DNA of 9,719 bases, from positions 1 through 9,719 of the forward strand of contig DETS01000063.1 in the NCBI GenBank assembly GCA_002361735.1. The letters are read 5' to 3'. How positions within the stretch are numbered: the first letter of the stretch is position 1; each line of letters begins with the position of its first letter. Position numbers and translations under genes: made by a program. The notes beneath the pieces were generated by a model that had not been told where the DNA came from, did no database searches, and was given only the letters and a program-made list of their open reading frames with translations. Origin of the DNA: Lachnospiraceae bacterium UBA3282 (GTDB taxonomy: Bacteria > Bacillota > Clostridia > Lachnospirales > Lachnospiraceae). Below are positions 1 through 6,579 of the stretch, one piece after another.

Positions 1-761
1 TGCATGCCTTTCTCTATCCCTTCCCGCATGCCGATTTTCCGTCCAAATCGTTCAGCCTTTTCGCGTTCCGCTTTAAAGGTTTCCCACAATTCACTAGCCA
101 TACTGCTTTCCTCCTTTACTCGACGCTCTACCTCGGGATTTGCCTCCAAGACCGTTGAAACCACAGAATCCGCATATTCCTGTTCTTCCTTGGTCACTAT
201 CCCACCATAGGACTCCATCAGTTCTATGGTCTCCCGCGGTTTAATATTTATTTTTAATGATGCGAGCCAAATATGCGCTTCAGGATTCAATTCCCTTGAT
301 ACAATAATCTGCGTGTCAAAAAAGCCCGTCTTCTTTATATAATAAATGCCGGAATACGGATTTGTGACACGATATCCATTCTCCTCAAACCATTTCATAA
401 GTTTGAGTGGTTTTGATGCCCGAACGAGAGATATTGTAATCTCCTCATATTTGATTGCATCCACCGTCATTCCACCCGCTTTATAAAGGCAGGCGTACGC
501 CAGTGTCTTGAAATAGGTATCAATATTCATCTCATCTTCCGGAGACTTGTACTCCATGATGTTATGCCGTTTAAATATCTTTCCTATTTCATTGTCAATT
601 CTTATATCGTCCGATTTTGTAACAACCAACAGGTCTATTTGAATCGGTTTTCGATTTAAGTTGTATTCATTTGCATATTGCAGATCACCTCGATTCTCTT
701 TCAGTTCAAGCCGCACCGCCGAGCAAAATGCGGGGTGCCATTGGATTTTGGGATTTTTCAT
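1..761 (-). CDS. PD-(D/E)XK nuclease-like (Rpn/transposase-associated type) protein, 3'-truncated by window edge
   Basis: The reading frame is open from an ATG at 761 to the window edge (253 codons, no stop seen), so the C-terminus lies outside. The protein starts MKNPKIQWHPAF. It carries a QIDLLV strand with D43 and, 27 residues later, an EYKSP motif with E70 and K72, the D...ExK arrangement of PD-(D/E)XK nucleases. The visible C-terminal part is rich in charged residues and Glu-Gly steps (REGIEKGM), as in tails of Rpn-like proteins. I recognise it as a family common in Lachnospiraceae, often left as hypothetical; nuclease activity is inferred, not shown. AGAGAGG lies 6 nt upstream of the chosen ATG. 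An in-frame ATG at 800 exists without a good binding site, and the frame stays open up to a TAA at 876-878, so the start is not certain. The gene looks more AT-rich than its neighbours, which fits acquisition. Confidence 0.75.
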   Translation of the reverse strand, partial: MKNPKIQWHPAFCSAVRLELKENRGDLQYANEYNLNRKPIQIDLLVVTKSDDIRIDNEIGKIFKRHNIMEYKSPEDEMNIDTYFKTLAYACLYKAGGMTVDAIKYEEITISLVRASKPLKLMKWFEENGYRVTNPYSGIYYIKKTGFFDTQIIVSRELNPEAHIWLASLKINIKPRETIELMESYGGIVTKEEQEYADSVVSTVLEANPEVERRVKEESSMASELWETFKAEREKAERFGRKIGMREGIEKGM

Positions 762-809
762 AGTTTTCCTCTCTTTCTCTGTTGTGTTTACGGGTTTCAT
801 AAAATAACA

Positions 810-858
810 GGGAAAGAGAGTCCTCTTATCCCCGATTATTTCCTCATTCAGGGATAAG
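810..858 (-). other. Three-arm inverted-repeat leader ahead of the PD-(D/E)XK-like gene
   Basis: In minus-strand order, arm 1 (858-851, CTTATCCC) is perfectly complementary to part of arm 2 (832-823, GGGATAAGAG). Arm 2 can instead pair with arm 3 (818-810, CTCTTTCCC) with one bulged base and a 4-nt loop, followed by TGTTATTTTAT. The two stems exclude each other. The second resembles a weak intrinsic terminator. This could be a plain terminator after the operon, an attenuator-like leader, or chance. The same bases also lie in a frame open into the downstream gene, so a coding explanation is not excluded. Confidence 0.35.
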
Positions 859-908
859 CCTTGACGCAAGATTCCTTATTTGATTGAAATATTTAGATGT
901 GATATATA

Positions 909-932
909 AATAACGATAGTTATTAAACTATC
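909..932 (-). terminator. Possible weak terminator after the S41 protease gene
   Basis: One base after the TAA stop of the protease gene, minus-strand GATAGTT (932-926) pairs perfectly with AACTATC (921-915) around a 4-nt loop and is followed by GTTATTTATAT. An overlapping alternative stem, AATAAC (924-919) with GTTATT (914-909), is followed by TATATATC. Both stems are AT-rich and close to the stop codon, so strength is doubtful. It is the only terminator-like element directly at the end of the ftsEX operon. Confidence 0.4.
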
Positions 933-933
933 C

Positions 934-2229
934 TTATTTTGTCATTTTTTGTATCTCCTCCACCGCCTTCTCCAACTGGTTATCCACACCTCCGTCATAG
1001 TAGGCATCGGCATCAAATTCACAGACCACATCGGGCTCGATACCGACACCGTGGATATTGTTGCCATTGGGAGTATAGTAGGCACTGATGGTAAGCTTTA
1101 ATGCCGTACCGTCCGTCAGCGGCAGAACCCTCTGCACGATGCCTTTACCGAAGGTGGTAGTGCCGACAAGCGTTCCTATCTTATAATCTTTGATCGCACC
1201 CGCAAGAATCTCCGAAGCGCTGGCCGAATTTCCATTGACAAGGACCACGAGCGGCATAGTAAGCTGCCGGCTGCCGTCGCAGTTATATTCTTCGCGCTCG
1301 CCATACTTATCTTCCGTGTAAACGATCAGCCCTTTGGGCAGAATCTGTCTGGCGATATCCACAACCACATTCAGGCTGCCGCCCGGGTTGCCGCGAAGAT
1401 CGAGGATCAGTCCCTCGGCATGGGAACCTTTCACAACGGCAAGCGCCTCGGTGAACTGGTCGGTGGTCACATCATCAAACTCAGTGATCTGAATATAACC
1501 GATGTTATCTTTTAACAGCTCATACTTTACGGTAGGCGCTTCAATCTTACGGCGCTCCACGTCTATTTCCAGATAATCACTCTCTCCTTCTCTATATATG
1601 GTAAAGTGCACGGTAGTGCCTTCTTCTCCCTTTACGCGGGAGACGATCTCGGAAAGTTCCATACCCGCGGTACTCTCTCCGTCCACCAGATAAAGAAGGT
1701 CATTTTCGCGAAGCCCTGCCTTCTGTGCCGGGGTATTTTCAATAACACCCGATATTTTACCAAGCCCCGTCACCTGATCGATCATCAGATACGCCCCGAT
1801 GCCATAGTAGATACCCTCGGTATCCTGCATCAGATCCTCCCATTCCTCCTCGGTGTAATAGACGGAATAGGGATCGCCCAACGCATCCACCATGCCATGA
1901 TACATTCCCTCAGTCATTGCGTCCACATCAATGTCCGCATCCTGATAATAGTATTCTTCAATCACGTCTTCGATCGCGGAAAGCTTTTTTTCGGTCTCCT
2001 CACTCACGATGCTGTCCGCTCCGGTCGTGCTTTTCTTTCCCGCCGCATTCCTGTTATCCACAGCCTCGTAAAATTTTACGCCCACGAAAACAAAGCCGCC
2101 AACAAGAAGCGTCGCCGCAATGCCGAGCATCATTCCCAAAAGGATGCCGCCGCTCTTGTGGGGCGGCTGCGGGGGAATCGGCTGCCGGGGCTGTATGTTA
2201 TTCATGTGGTAATAATTATTTTGGTCCAT
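934..2229 (-). CDS. S41 family C-terminal processing protease with PDZ domain (CtpA/CtpB-like)
   Basis: This 431-aa protein is a membrane-anchored serine protease of the carboxyl-terminal processing family, acting on exported proteins. After a Pro-rich cytoplasmic N-terminus, one membrane segment spans about residues 27-51. A helical linker follows, then a PDZ domain at about 137-216, which in this family binds substrate C-termini and gates the active site. The S41 core follows. The Ser-Lys-Gln triad is visible: S337 in NSASASEI, K362 in FGKGIVQ (25 residues on) and Q366. The LDLRGNPGG motif (277-284) typical of the family is present, so the enzyme should be active. It starts with ATG 13 nt after the M23 gene; its binding site, TAGGAGA, contains the TAG stop of that gene, suggesting coupled translation. 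Position after ftsEX and an M23 hydrolase suggests it processes or degrades a cell-wall enzyme or its partner; that link is inferred. Confidence 0.95.
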   Translation of the reverse strand: MDQNNYYHMNNIQPRQPIPPQPPHKSGGILLGMMLGIAATLLVGGFVFVGVKFYEAVDNRNAAGKKSTTGADSIVSEETEKKLSAIEDVIEEYYYQDADIDVDAMTEGMYHGMVDALGDPYSVYYTEEEWEDLMQDTEGIYYGIGAYLMIDQVTGLGKISGVIENTPAQKAGLRENDLLYLVDGESTAGMELSEIVSRVKGEEGTTVHFTIYREGESDYLEIDVERRKIEAPTVKYELLKDNIGYIQITEFDDVTTDQFTEALAVVKGSHAEGLILDLRGNPGGSLNVVVDIARQILPKGLIVYTEDKYGEREEYNCDGSRQLTMPLVVLVNGNSASASEILAGAIKDYKIGTLVGTTTFGKGIVQRVLPLTDGTALKLTISAYYTPNGNNIHGVGIEPDVVCEFDADAYYDGGVDNQLEKAVEEIQKMTK

Positions 2230-2242
2230 AACTCTATATCTC

Positions 2243-3472
2243 CTATTTTAGGTAGTTCCACGGGCTGACGTAATTTCCGTTCAGGCGCACGCTGAAATGC
2301 AGATGCGGTCCGGTGGAACGTCCGGTTGAGCCGACCGCCGCGATATTCTGTCCTTTGTAAACAGTCTGTCCCTTTGATACATAGAGGGCGGAACAGTGCA
2401 TATAAATCGTGTAAAGGCCGCTGCCGTGGTTGATCATGATATAGTTGCCCATGCTGCTGCTGTAATCTGCCGCCACCACGTCGCCGTCGTACGCTGCCAA
2501 AATCGGGGTCCCCGAGGATGCCGCCATATCCAATCCGTTGTGGAACTTCTCCACGCCGAGGATCGGATGCATTCGGTTGCCGTACTCATCGGAAATGCGC
2601 TTATACCCCGGACAGGGCCACGCAAACAGACCGCCATTGTAGATACGTGCCTGGGCGTTCTCCGCCTCGAGTCTTGCCTTCTCCTCCGCCACCGCCTTTT
2701 CCAGCGCGGCGATCTCGGCATTCTCCTGTGCGATCATGTCTTCATATTCCTTGATGGCCGCCTCTTTATTGGCAATGTCTCCGCTGACGGAAACGATCTG
2801 CGCTTCCTTCTCCCCAATGAGGGTATTGACGTTCGTCTCCTCCTGCTCCACCGCAAGCTTCGCCTCGTCAAGGAGCTGCTTTTCCGTTTCCAGTTCCTCC
2901 TTGCAGAGCTCCACGTATTTTCTGGTCTCTACATACTCGTCAAGCTTTTCTCTGTCATAGCGGGAGAGCGCCTCAATATAATCGGCACGGTTCACGATAC
3001 CGGAAATACTGTCCGCACCGAAAATCGTTTCCAAATAGAAGGAATCACTGCGCTCATACATGAACTGGATGCGCTTCTTCATGGCGGCATACTGTCTTTC
3101 CTGCCTCGCCTGTGCCTCGTCCAGATCCCGCATGGTCTCCTCGATCTCCCGCTCTTTATCAGTTATCATTGTATTATATTGCGTGATCTTATCCTGTATG
3201 TCGGCAAGCTGACCGTCCAACTGTCTGACATACGCCGTCAGGTCGTTCTTTGACTGCTCGAGCTCCTTTTTCAGCTTTTCCACATCGGTCAGACTGCTCT
3301 TTAAGCCGGAGACCTCCTCTTTTGCCTTCTCGATCTCCCGTTCTTTCTCGCGGATACTCTCGCTGGTGACCGCCTGCACGGTAAGAGAGGTCGTCCCACA
3401 GGAAAGAATCAGCGCAAAACATATAATAACACTCGCTATTCTTTTAATCTTTTTTTGAATATCTTTATTCAA
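2243..3472 (-). CDS. Secreted coiled-coil M23 (LytM) peptidoglycan hydrolase, EnvC-like FtsEX partner
   Basis: This 409-aa exported protein likely cleaves peptidoglycan cross-bridges under FtsEX control. It has a basic N-terminus and hydrophobic signal segment (about 8-35), a long Glu/Lys-rich coiled coil (about 37-275), and a C-terminal M23 domain (about 283-409). The metal site is complete: H311 and D315 in HNGLD and H392 in HLH, with the catalytic-type H359 (YMH) and H390. Unlike proteobacterial EnvC, whose LytM domain is degenerate and only activates amidases, this copy should hydrolyse by itself; that is inference from residues. A charged coiled coil before the catalytic domain is the form through which FtsX partners (EnvC, PcsB, CwlO, RipC) are controlled. 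The start is TTG at 3470-3472, four nt after the ftsX stop; the next Met is residue 102, past the signal segment, so TTG is required for export. Confidence 0.93.
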   Translation of the reverse strand: MNKDIQKKIKRIASVIICFALILSCGTTSLTVQAVTSESIREKEREIEKAKEEVSGLKSSLTDVEKLKKELEQSKNDLTAYVRQLDGQLADIQDKITQYNTMITDKEREIEETMRDLDEAQARQERQYAAMKKRIQFMYERSDSFYLETIFGADSISGIVNRADYIEALSRYDREKLDEYVETRKYVELCKEELETEKQLLDEAKLAVEQEETNVNTLIGEKEAQIVSVSGDIANKEAAIKEYEDMIAQENAEIAALEKAVAEEKARLEAENAQARIYNGGLFAWPCPGYKRISDEYGNRMHPILGVEKFHNGLDMAASSGTPILAAYDGDVVAADYSSSMGNYIMINHGSGLYTIYMHCSALYVSKGQTVYKGQNIAAVGSTGRSTGPHLHFSVRLNGNYVSPWNYLK

Positions 3473-3476
3473 ACTG

Positions 3477-4373
3477 TTATACCCTTAAATGTCTTCTCAC
3501 AGTCACCATACTGCCCAAAAAGCCGATTCCCACGCCCAAACCAAGCGATACGGGTATGAGCACATGAAAGACATCCGCCGCCGGCACAAAACTCAAGAGT
3601 TCCGAAAGCTGAGGGAAACGCTCCATCACGTAGGCCAAAACCACATTATAAATGGTATAAATGAAGCCGAGCGGAAGCGCCGCGCCGATGAGACCGATCA
3701 TAATGCCCTCCACCACAAAAGGGGAGCGCACAAAAAAGTCTGTGGCACCGATGTATTTCATGATATTGATCTCCTCCCTGCGGACAGAGATACCGATCGC
3801 CACGGTGTTGCTGATCAGGAAGATGGACACCGCCAAAAGGATCGCGATGATGCCCGCCGAAACGTATGCAATCAAGGCGTTAACACCCGTCAGGGTAGTT
3901 GCCACCAACTCCGAGCGGTTTACCATGCGCACACCGTCTATCGATTCCAGATAAGTCACCAGCGCAGACTGCATGGACACATCGTTTAAGTAGACCTGAT
4001 AGTTTGCGGAGTTTTCCAAAGGGTTCTCCGTAAAACCGTCGCCGTACTCACCCAGATACTCATCCTTAAAGCCTTCCCAGGCCTGTTCCGCCGAGATAAA
4101 GTCCATTTTCGCCACCTCGGGACGCTTGGCGATCATATCACCGATCTGCTGGATGCGGATATCTTCGATGCCCTCGTCAAAGAAGACCCAGACAGAGACG
4201 CCCTCCTCCGCGTTCTTTACGATATGCTGGAAATTTGCCACGATCGCATAGAAAATACCGAAAAGAAAAAGGCAGGCAGCGATGGTCGCGATAGATGCCA
4301 GCGAAAAGAGCTTGTTCCGAAAGATATTGCGGAATCCCTGCTTGAGCGTGTAGAAAAGTGTACTAATCCTCAT
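3477..4373 (-). CDS. ftsX: Cell division/cell-wall hydrolase-regulating membrane protein FtsX
   Basis: This 298-aa integral membrane protein is the permease-like half of FtsEX. It does not transport; it passes ATP-driven shape changes in FtsE to a cell-wall hydrolase outside. The topology is typical: a cytoplasmic N-terminus (FYTLKQGFRNIFRNK), TM1 at about 22-46, a large extracytoplasmic loop at about 47-167 that would contact the hydrolase, then three segments at about 168-190, 218-245 and 268-290. The cytoplasmic stretch SVRREEINIMKYIGAT (196-211) between TM2 and TM3 is the well-conserved FtsX/MacB-type region expected to contact the ATPase. Length is normal for Gram-positive FtsX. Its ATG lies inside the end of ftsE (11-nt overlap), with GGGAGGG 7 nt upstream. 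The M23 gene follows after 4 nt, which fits its being the cognate partner. Confidence 0.96.
   Translation of the reverse strand: MRISTLFYTLKQGFRNIFRNKLFSLASIATIAACLFLFGIFYAIVANFQHIVKNAEEGVSVWVFFDEGIEDIRIQQIGDMIAKRPEVAKMDFISAEQAWEGFKDEYLGEYGDGFTENPLENSANYQVYLNDVSMQSALVTYLESIDGVRMVNRSELVATTLTGVNALIAYVSAGIIAILLAVSIFLISNTVAIGISVRREEINIMKYIGATDFFVRSPFVVEGIMIGLIGAALPLGFIYTIYNVVLAYVMERFPQLSELLSFVPAADVFHVLIPVSLGLGVGIGFLGSMVTVRRHLRV
3482..3486 (-). promoter_or_regulatory. Ribosome binding site for the TTG-started M23 gene
   Basis: AAGGG inside the last codons of ftsX lies 9 nt before the TTG start. It supports initiation at this TTG. The M23 binding site is fully embedded in ftsX coding sequence, so the two genes are probably translated together. 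The weak start codon may keep hydrolase output low relative to FtsX. Confidence 0.6.
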
Positions 4374-5094
4374 CTATGTACCCTCCCTTTTCCTCGTCGC
4401 TGATAATAACGCCGCGTTTCAAGGTGACTACACGTTTCTGCATGGCGTTTACAATTTCACGGTTATGCGTCACCACAATGACGGTGGTGCCGTTCTCGTT
4501 GATCTGCTCCAATAGTTTCATGATCTCCCAGGAATTTTTGGGATCCAGGTTACCCGTAGGCTCGTCCGCCAAAAGGATGGTCGGCTGGTTCACCAGCGCG
4601 CGCGCCAGCGCCACTCTCTGCTGCTCGCCGCCCGAGAGCTGTCTGGGTTTTGCTTTATATTTGCCCGCCAGTCCCACGATCGCCAGGATGCTGGGAACAT
4701 TTTTCTTGATCTCTTTATTCGACTTTTGGATGATGCGCTGGGCAAATGCCACGTTCTCGTAGACGTTCCTGTCCTTTAAAAGACGGAAATCCTGGAACAC
4801 GATCCCCAGATTCCTTCTGAATTTAGGGATCTTTCTGTGTTTGATCTTGGAAAGGTCGTAGCCCATCACGTTAATGTAGCCGCTGGAGATCGTCAGCTCC
4901 CGCAGAAGGAGCTTAATCAGGGTGGATTTACCCGAACCGCTGTCGCCCACGATAAAGACGAACTCGCCTCTGCTGATATGGAGGTTTACGTCTTTTAAGG
5001 CAGGTGCCCCGGTAGAGTAAGCCTTGCTGACATTGGTCAGATTGATGATCTCATTCTCCACGGCGGGAGATCTTCTTCTTTTCTTTACTGCCAC
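4363..5094 (-). CDS. ftsE: Cell division ATP-binding protein FtsE
   Basis: This 243-aa ABC ATPase pairs with FtsX at the inner face of the membrane and powers activation of a cell-wall hydrolase. All nucleotide-site motifs are intact: Walker A GDSGSGKST (50-58), Q-loop Q101, signature LSGGEQQR (153-160), Walker B ILLADEPT with catalytic E178, and H-loop H210. The protein is slightly longer than a typical FtsE, with a basic N-terminal extension (MAVKKRRRSPAVENE) before the usual start of the domain and an acidic C-terminal tail. The start is GTG at 5092-5094, preceded by AGGAGA at 9 nt spacing; no ATG occurs before residue 77, so GTG is the only sensible start. The binding site overlaps the TAG stop of the preceding 48-aa ORF. 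ftsX overlaps its 3' end by 11 nt. Confidence 0.96.
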   Translation of the reverse strand: MAVKKRRRSPAVENEIINLTNVSKAYSTGAPALKDVNLHISRGEFVFIVGDSGSGKSTLIKLLLRELTISSGYINVMGYDLSKIKHRKIPKFRRNLGIVFQDFRLLKDRNVYENVAFAQRIIQKSNKEIKKNVPSILAIVGLAGKYKAKPRQLSGGEQQRVALARALVNQPTILLADEPTGNLDPKNSWEIMKLLEQINENGTTVIVVTHNREIVNAMQKRVVTLKRGVIISDEEKGGYIDED

Positions 5095-5102
5095 GTTACT
5101 GT

Positions 5103-5109
5103 TCTCCTA
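5103..5109 (-). promoter_or_regulatory. ftsE binding site overlapping the small-ORF stop codon
   Basis: Minus-strand TAGGAGA combines the TAG stop of the 48-aa ORF with the AGGAGA binding site for the GTG start of ftsE, 9 nt on from that site. A ribosome ending the small ORF sits on the ftsE initiation region, which suggests translational coupling. Confidence 0.65.
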
Positions 5110-5253
5110 CTTTTCTTCCGTTTTCTTATCCACATTGTCAGATAACTCATTGACTTTCTTTTTTGCTTCTTCTAAATCCTTGCATCCATCCAAAATCATG
5201 GAAATCATCTTTATAATCTTATCAAACTGTTTATCTGTCATAATTTCAACCAT
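5107..5253 (-). CDS. 48-aa charged small protein of unknown function, upstream of ftsE
   Basis: I do not recognise this gene. ATG at 5251-5253 opens a 48-codon frame ending in TAG at 5107-5109. It has an excellent binding site, GGAGG at 7 nt spacing, the best in the operon. The protein begins MVEIMTDKQFDKIIKMI and is predicted by eye to be an amphipathic helix with hydrophobic residues in the first half (IIKMISMIL, 13-21), one Cys (C24), then a Lys/Glu-rich helical tail ending DKKTEEK. There is no signal peptide or convincing membrane span. It starts 17 nt after the regulator gene stops, and its stop codon is part of the ftsE binding site (TAGGAGA), so it may simply couple ftsE translation or may bind FtsE or the regulator. 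The strong binding site, tight spacing and coding-like codon use support real translation; the role is unknown. Confidence 0.75.
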   Translation of the reverse strand: MVEIMTDKQFDKIIKMISMILDGCKDLEEAKKKVNELSDNVDKKTEEK

Positions 5254-5260
5254 ATCCTTT

Positions 5261-5265
5261 CCTCC
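5261..5265 (-). promoter_or_regulatory. Strong ribosome binding site of the 48-aa ORF
   Basis: GGAGG lies 7 nt from the ATG, between the regulator stop (5271-5273) and the small ORF. It is the main sequence evidence that this otherwise easily missed ORF is translated. Confidence 0.75.
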
Positions 5266-5270
5266 ATATA

Positions 5271-6359
5271 TCAGAACTCAAATGATTCCATATACTTCAT
5301 ATATTTTACGACCATCAGCGCGATCTTAAACGTGATGGCGTCCTCGAACACCCGCAAATCGAGCCCCGTGCTCTTTTGCAGCTTATCCAGACGATAGACC
5401 AGCGTATTTCTGTGAATAAAGAGCTGCCTGGAGGTCTCGGAAACGTTCAGGGAGTTCTCGAAAAACTTATTGATGGTGATAAGGGTCTCCTCATCGAACT
5501 CGTCAGGGCTCTTGCCGTCAAAGATCTCCTTAATGAACATCTTGCACAGAGGGATCGGAAGCTGGTAGATCAGACGTCCGATGCCAAGCTCGCTGTAAGC
5601 AATGACGTCCCGCTCTCCGAAAAAGATCTTACCCACATCGAGCGCCATCTTCGCTTCCTTATAGGAGCTGCTCACACCCTTGATCTCATTGACCACCGTG
5701 CCGTAGGAAATGCGGACATTCTTAAAGCTCTCCTTGCGCAAAAATGCCGCCACCGCCGACGCGCAGCTCTCGATCGCCCGCGCACTGTCGTCCTCGGAGA
5801 GATCCTTCACCACAATGACGTTATTCTCATCCACCGCGGTGATAAAGTCCTTATTATTGATGCCAAAGTACGTGCGCACGCTCTCCAACGCGTTGCAGTC
5901 CTTTACATTATCTGTCTCAATGATGAGCGCCACGCGCCTGACATCCGTCTGGATGTGCAGCTTCTTTGCGCGGCTGTAAATGTCCACCAAAAGCAGGTTA
6001 TCGAGCAGGAGATTTTTAATAAAATTATCCTTATCAAAGCGCTCCTTATAGGCGATGAGCAGGTTTTGGATCTGGAAGGTGACCATCTTGCCCACCATGT
6101 AGACATCCTCGCCTACGCCGCCTGCCACCAATATGTACTCAAGCTGCTGGTCATCGTAAATCTTAAAATACTGATACCCCTGAATCTCCTGTGAATCCGC
6201 CGGAGACTCGGCAAATTCCGCTGCCGCCCCACCGCAGCGCTCCATCTCGTCCGTCGTCTGCGCGGCAACCTTGCCGTCGACATCCATCACGCATAATTCC
6301 ACTCTTGCGATCGCCTTTAATCCCTCGATCGTATTCTGCAAAATCTGATTTGATATCAT
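5271..6359 (-). CDS. PucR/CdaR-family transcriptional regulator
   Basis: This 362-aa protein is a DNA-binding regulator. The N-terminal part (ISNQILQNTIEGLKAIARVELCVMD and on) resembles the sugar-diacid recognition domain of CdaR. The middle (about 135-260) resembles the GGDEF-like domain of PucR-type regulators. The C-terminus holds the PucR helix-turn-helix at about 303-348, with the characteristic NVSETSRQLFIHRNTLVYRLDKL-like stretch around 305-327. The effector is unknown; I would not assume a sugar diacid, because no uptake or catabolic genes for one are nearby. The gene heads the operon with ftsE, ftsX, an M23 hydrolase and an S41 protease. I chose the ATG at 6359 because GAGGTGGGG sits directly before it; an in-frame ATG at 6371 would add four residues but lacks a binding site. 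It may autoregulate the operon; that is inference. Confidence 0.88.
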   Translation of the reverse strand: MISNQILQNTIEGLKAIARVELCVMDVDGKVAAQTTDEMERCGGAAAEFAESPADSQEIQGYQYFKIYDDQQLEYILVAGGVGEDVYMVGKMVTFQIQNLLIAYKERFDKDNFIKNLLLDNLLLVDIYSRAKKLHIQTDVRRVALIIETDNVKDCNALESVRTYFGINNKDFITAVDENNVIVVKDLSEDDSARAIESCASAVAAFLRKESFKNVRISYGTVVNEIKGVSSSYKEAKMALDVGKIFFGERDVIAYSELGIGRLIYQLPIPLCKMFIKEIFDGKSPDEFDEETLITINKFFENSLNVSETSRQLFIHRNTLVYRLDKLQKSTGLDLRVFEDAITFKIALMVVKYMKYMESFEF

Positions 6360-6362
6360 ACC

Positions 6363-6369
6363 CCACCTC
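6363..6369 (-). promoter_or_regulatory. Ribosome binding site deciding the regulator start
   Basis: Minus-strand GAGGTGG lies a few bases before the ATG at 6359 and after the in-frame ATG at 6371. It favours the shorter protein. Confidence 0.65.
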
Positions 6370-6472
6370 ATCTGTTTCGTAGTAACAATTCACAATGCCT
6401 TTCGACCCCCATTTTTACGAAAAGCAAAAGCTATGTCTTATTTTAATCTATAGTCACAAAAAAATCTACCTG

Positions 6473-6534
6473 TTTTCCTGAATTTTTTGTGTATTTTTTT
6501 GAAATTTTGGCGATTTCGGGAAATTTACGTTTTT
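6473..6534. other. Phased A/T-tract (probably curved) DNA in the divergent intergenic region
   Basis: On the plus strand, T-runs lie at 6473-6476, 6483-6488, 6494-6500, 6505-6508, 6514-6516, 6524-6526 and 6530-6534. Centres are about 8-12 bp apart, close to one helical turn. Such phasing is known to bend DNA. The stretch lies between the divergent cdaR-like operon and yjfB, about 45-110 bp upstream of the yjfB -35 box. It could act as an upstream activating element or a binding place for nucleoid proteins. The rest of the 6372-6656 gap shows no gene. For the regulator operon I see only AT-rich -10-like candidates (TATAGA, TAAAAT near 6440-6455) without a convincing -35. Confidence 0.55.
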
Positions 6535-6579
6535 AGACATTTTGTACAAGGGAAGAATCCGCGGATCCGGAAGCGGTAA

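Noticed and set aside
1..761. Pseudogene or gene-free region at the left end
   Set aside because: The minus frame is continuous from 761 to the edge without a stop; it looks empty only because its stop lies outside the window.
1606..2268. 220-aa plus-strand ORF
   Set aside because: Antisense to the S41 protease, whose motifs are unmistakable; His/Arg-rich composition, no binding site and no recognisable domain.
2396..3253. 285-aa plus-strand ORF
   Set aside because: Antisense shadow of the M23 coiled-coil gene; low-complexity coiled-coil codons keep the opposite frame open.
5024..5329. 101-aa plus-strand ORF across the regulator/ftsE junction
   Set aside because: It is antisense to the 48-aa ORF, which has a much better binding site and context; the plus frame also covers ends of two real genes.
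5376..6194. 272-aa plus-strand ORF
   Set aside because: Antisense to the PucR-type regulator, no binding site, no recognisable family.
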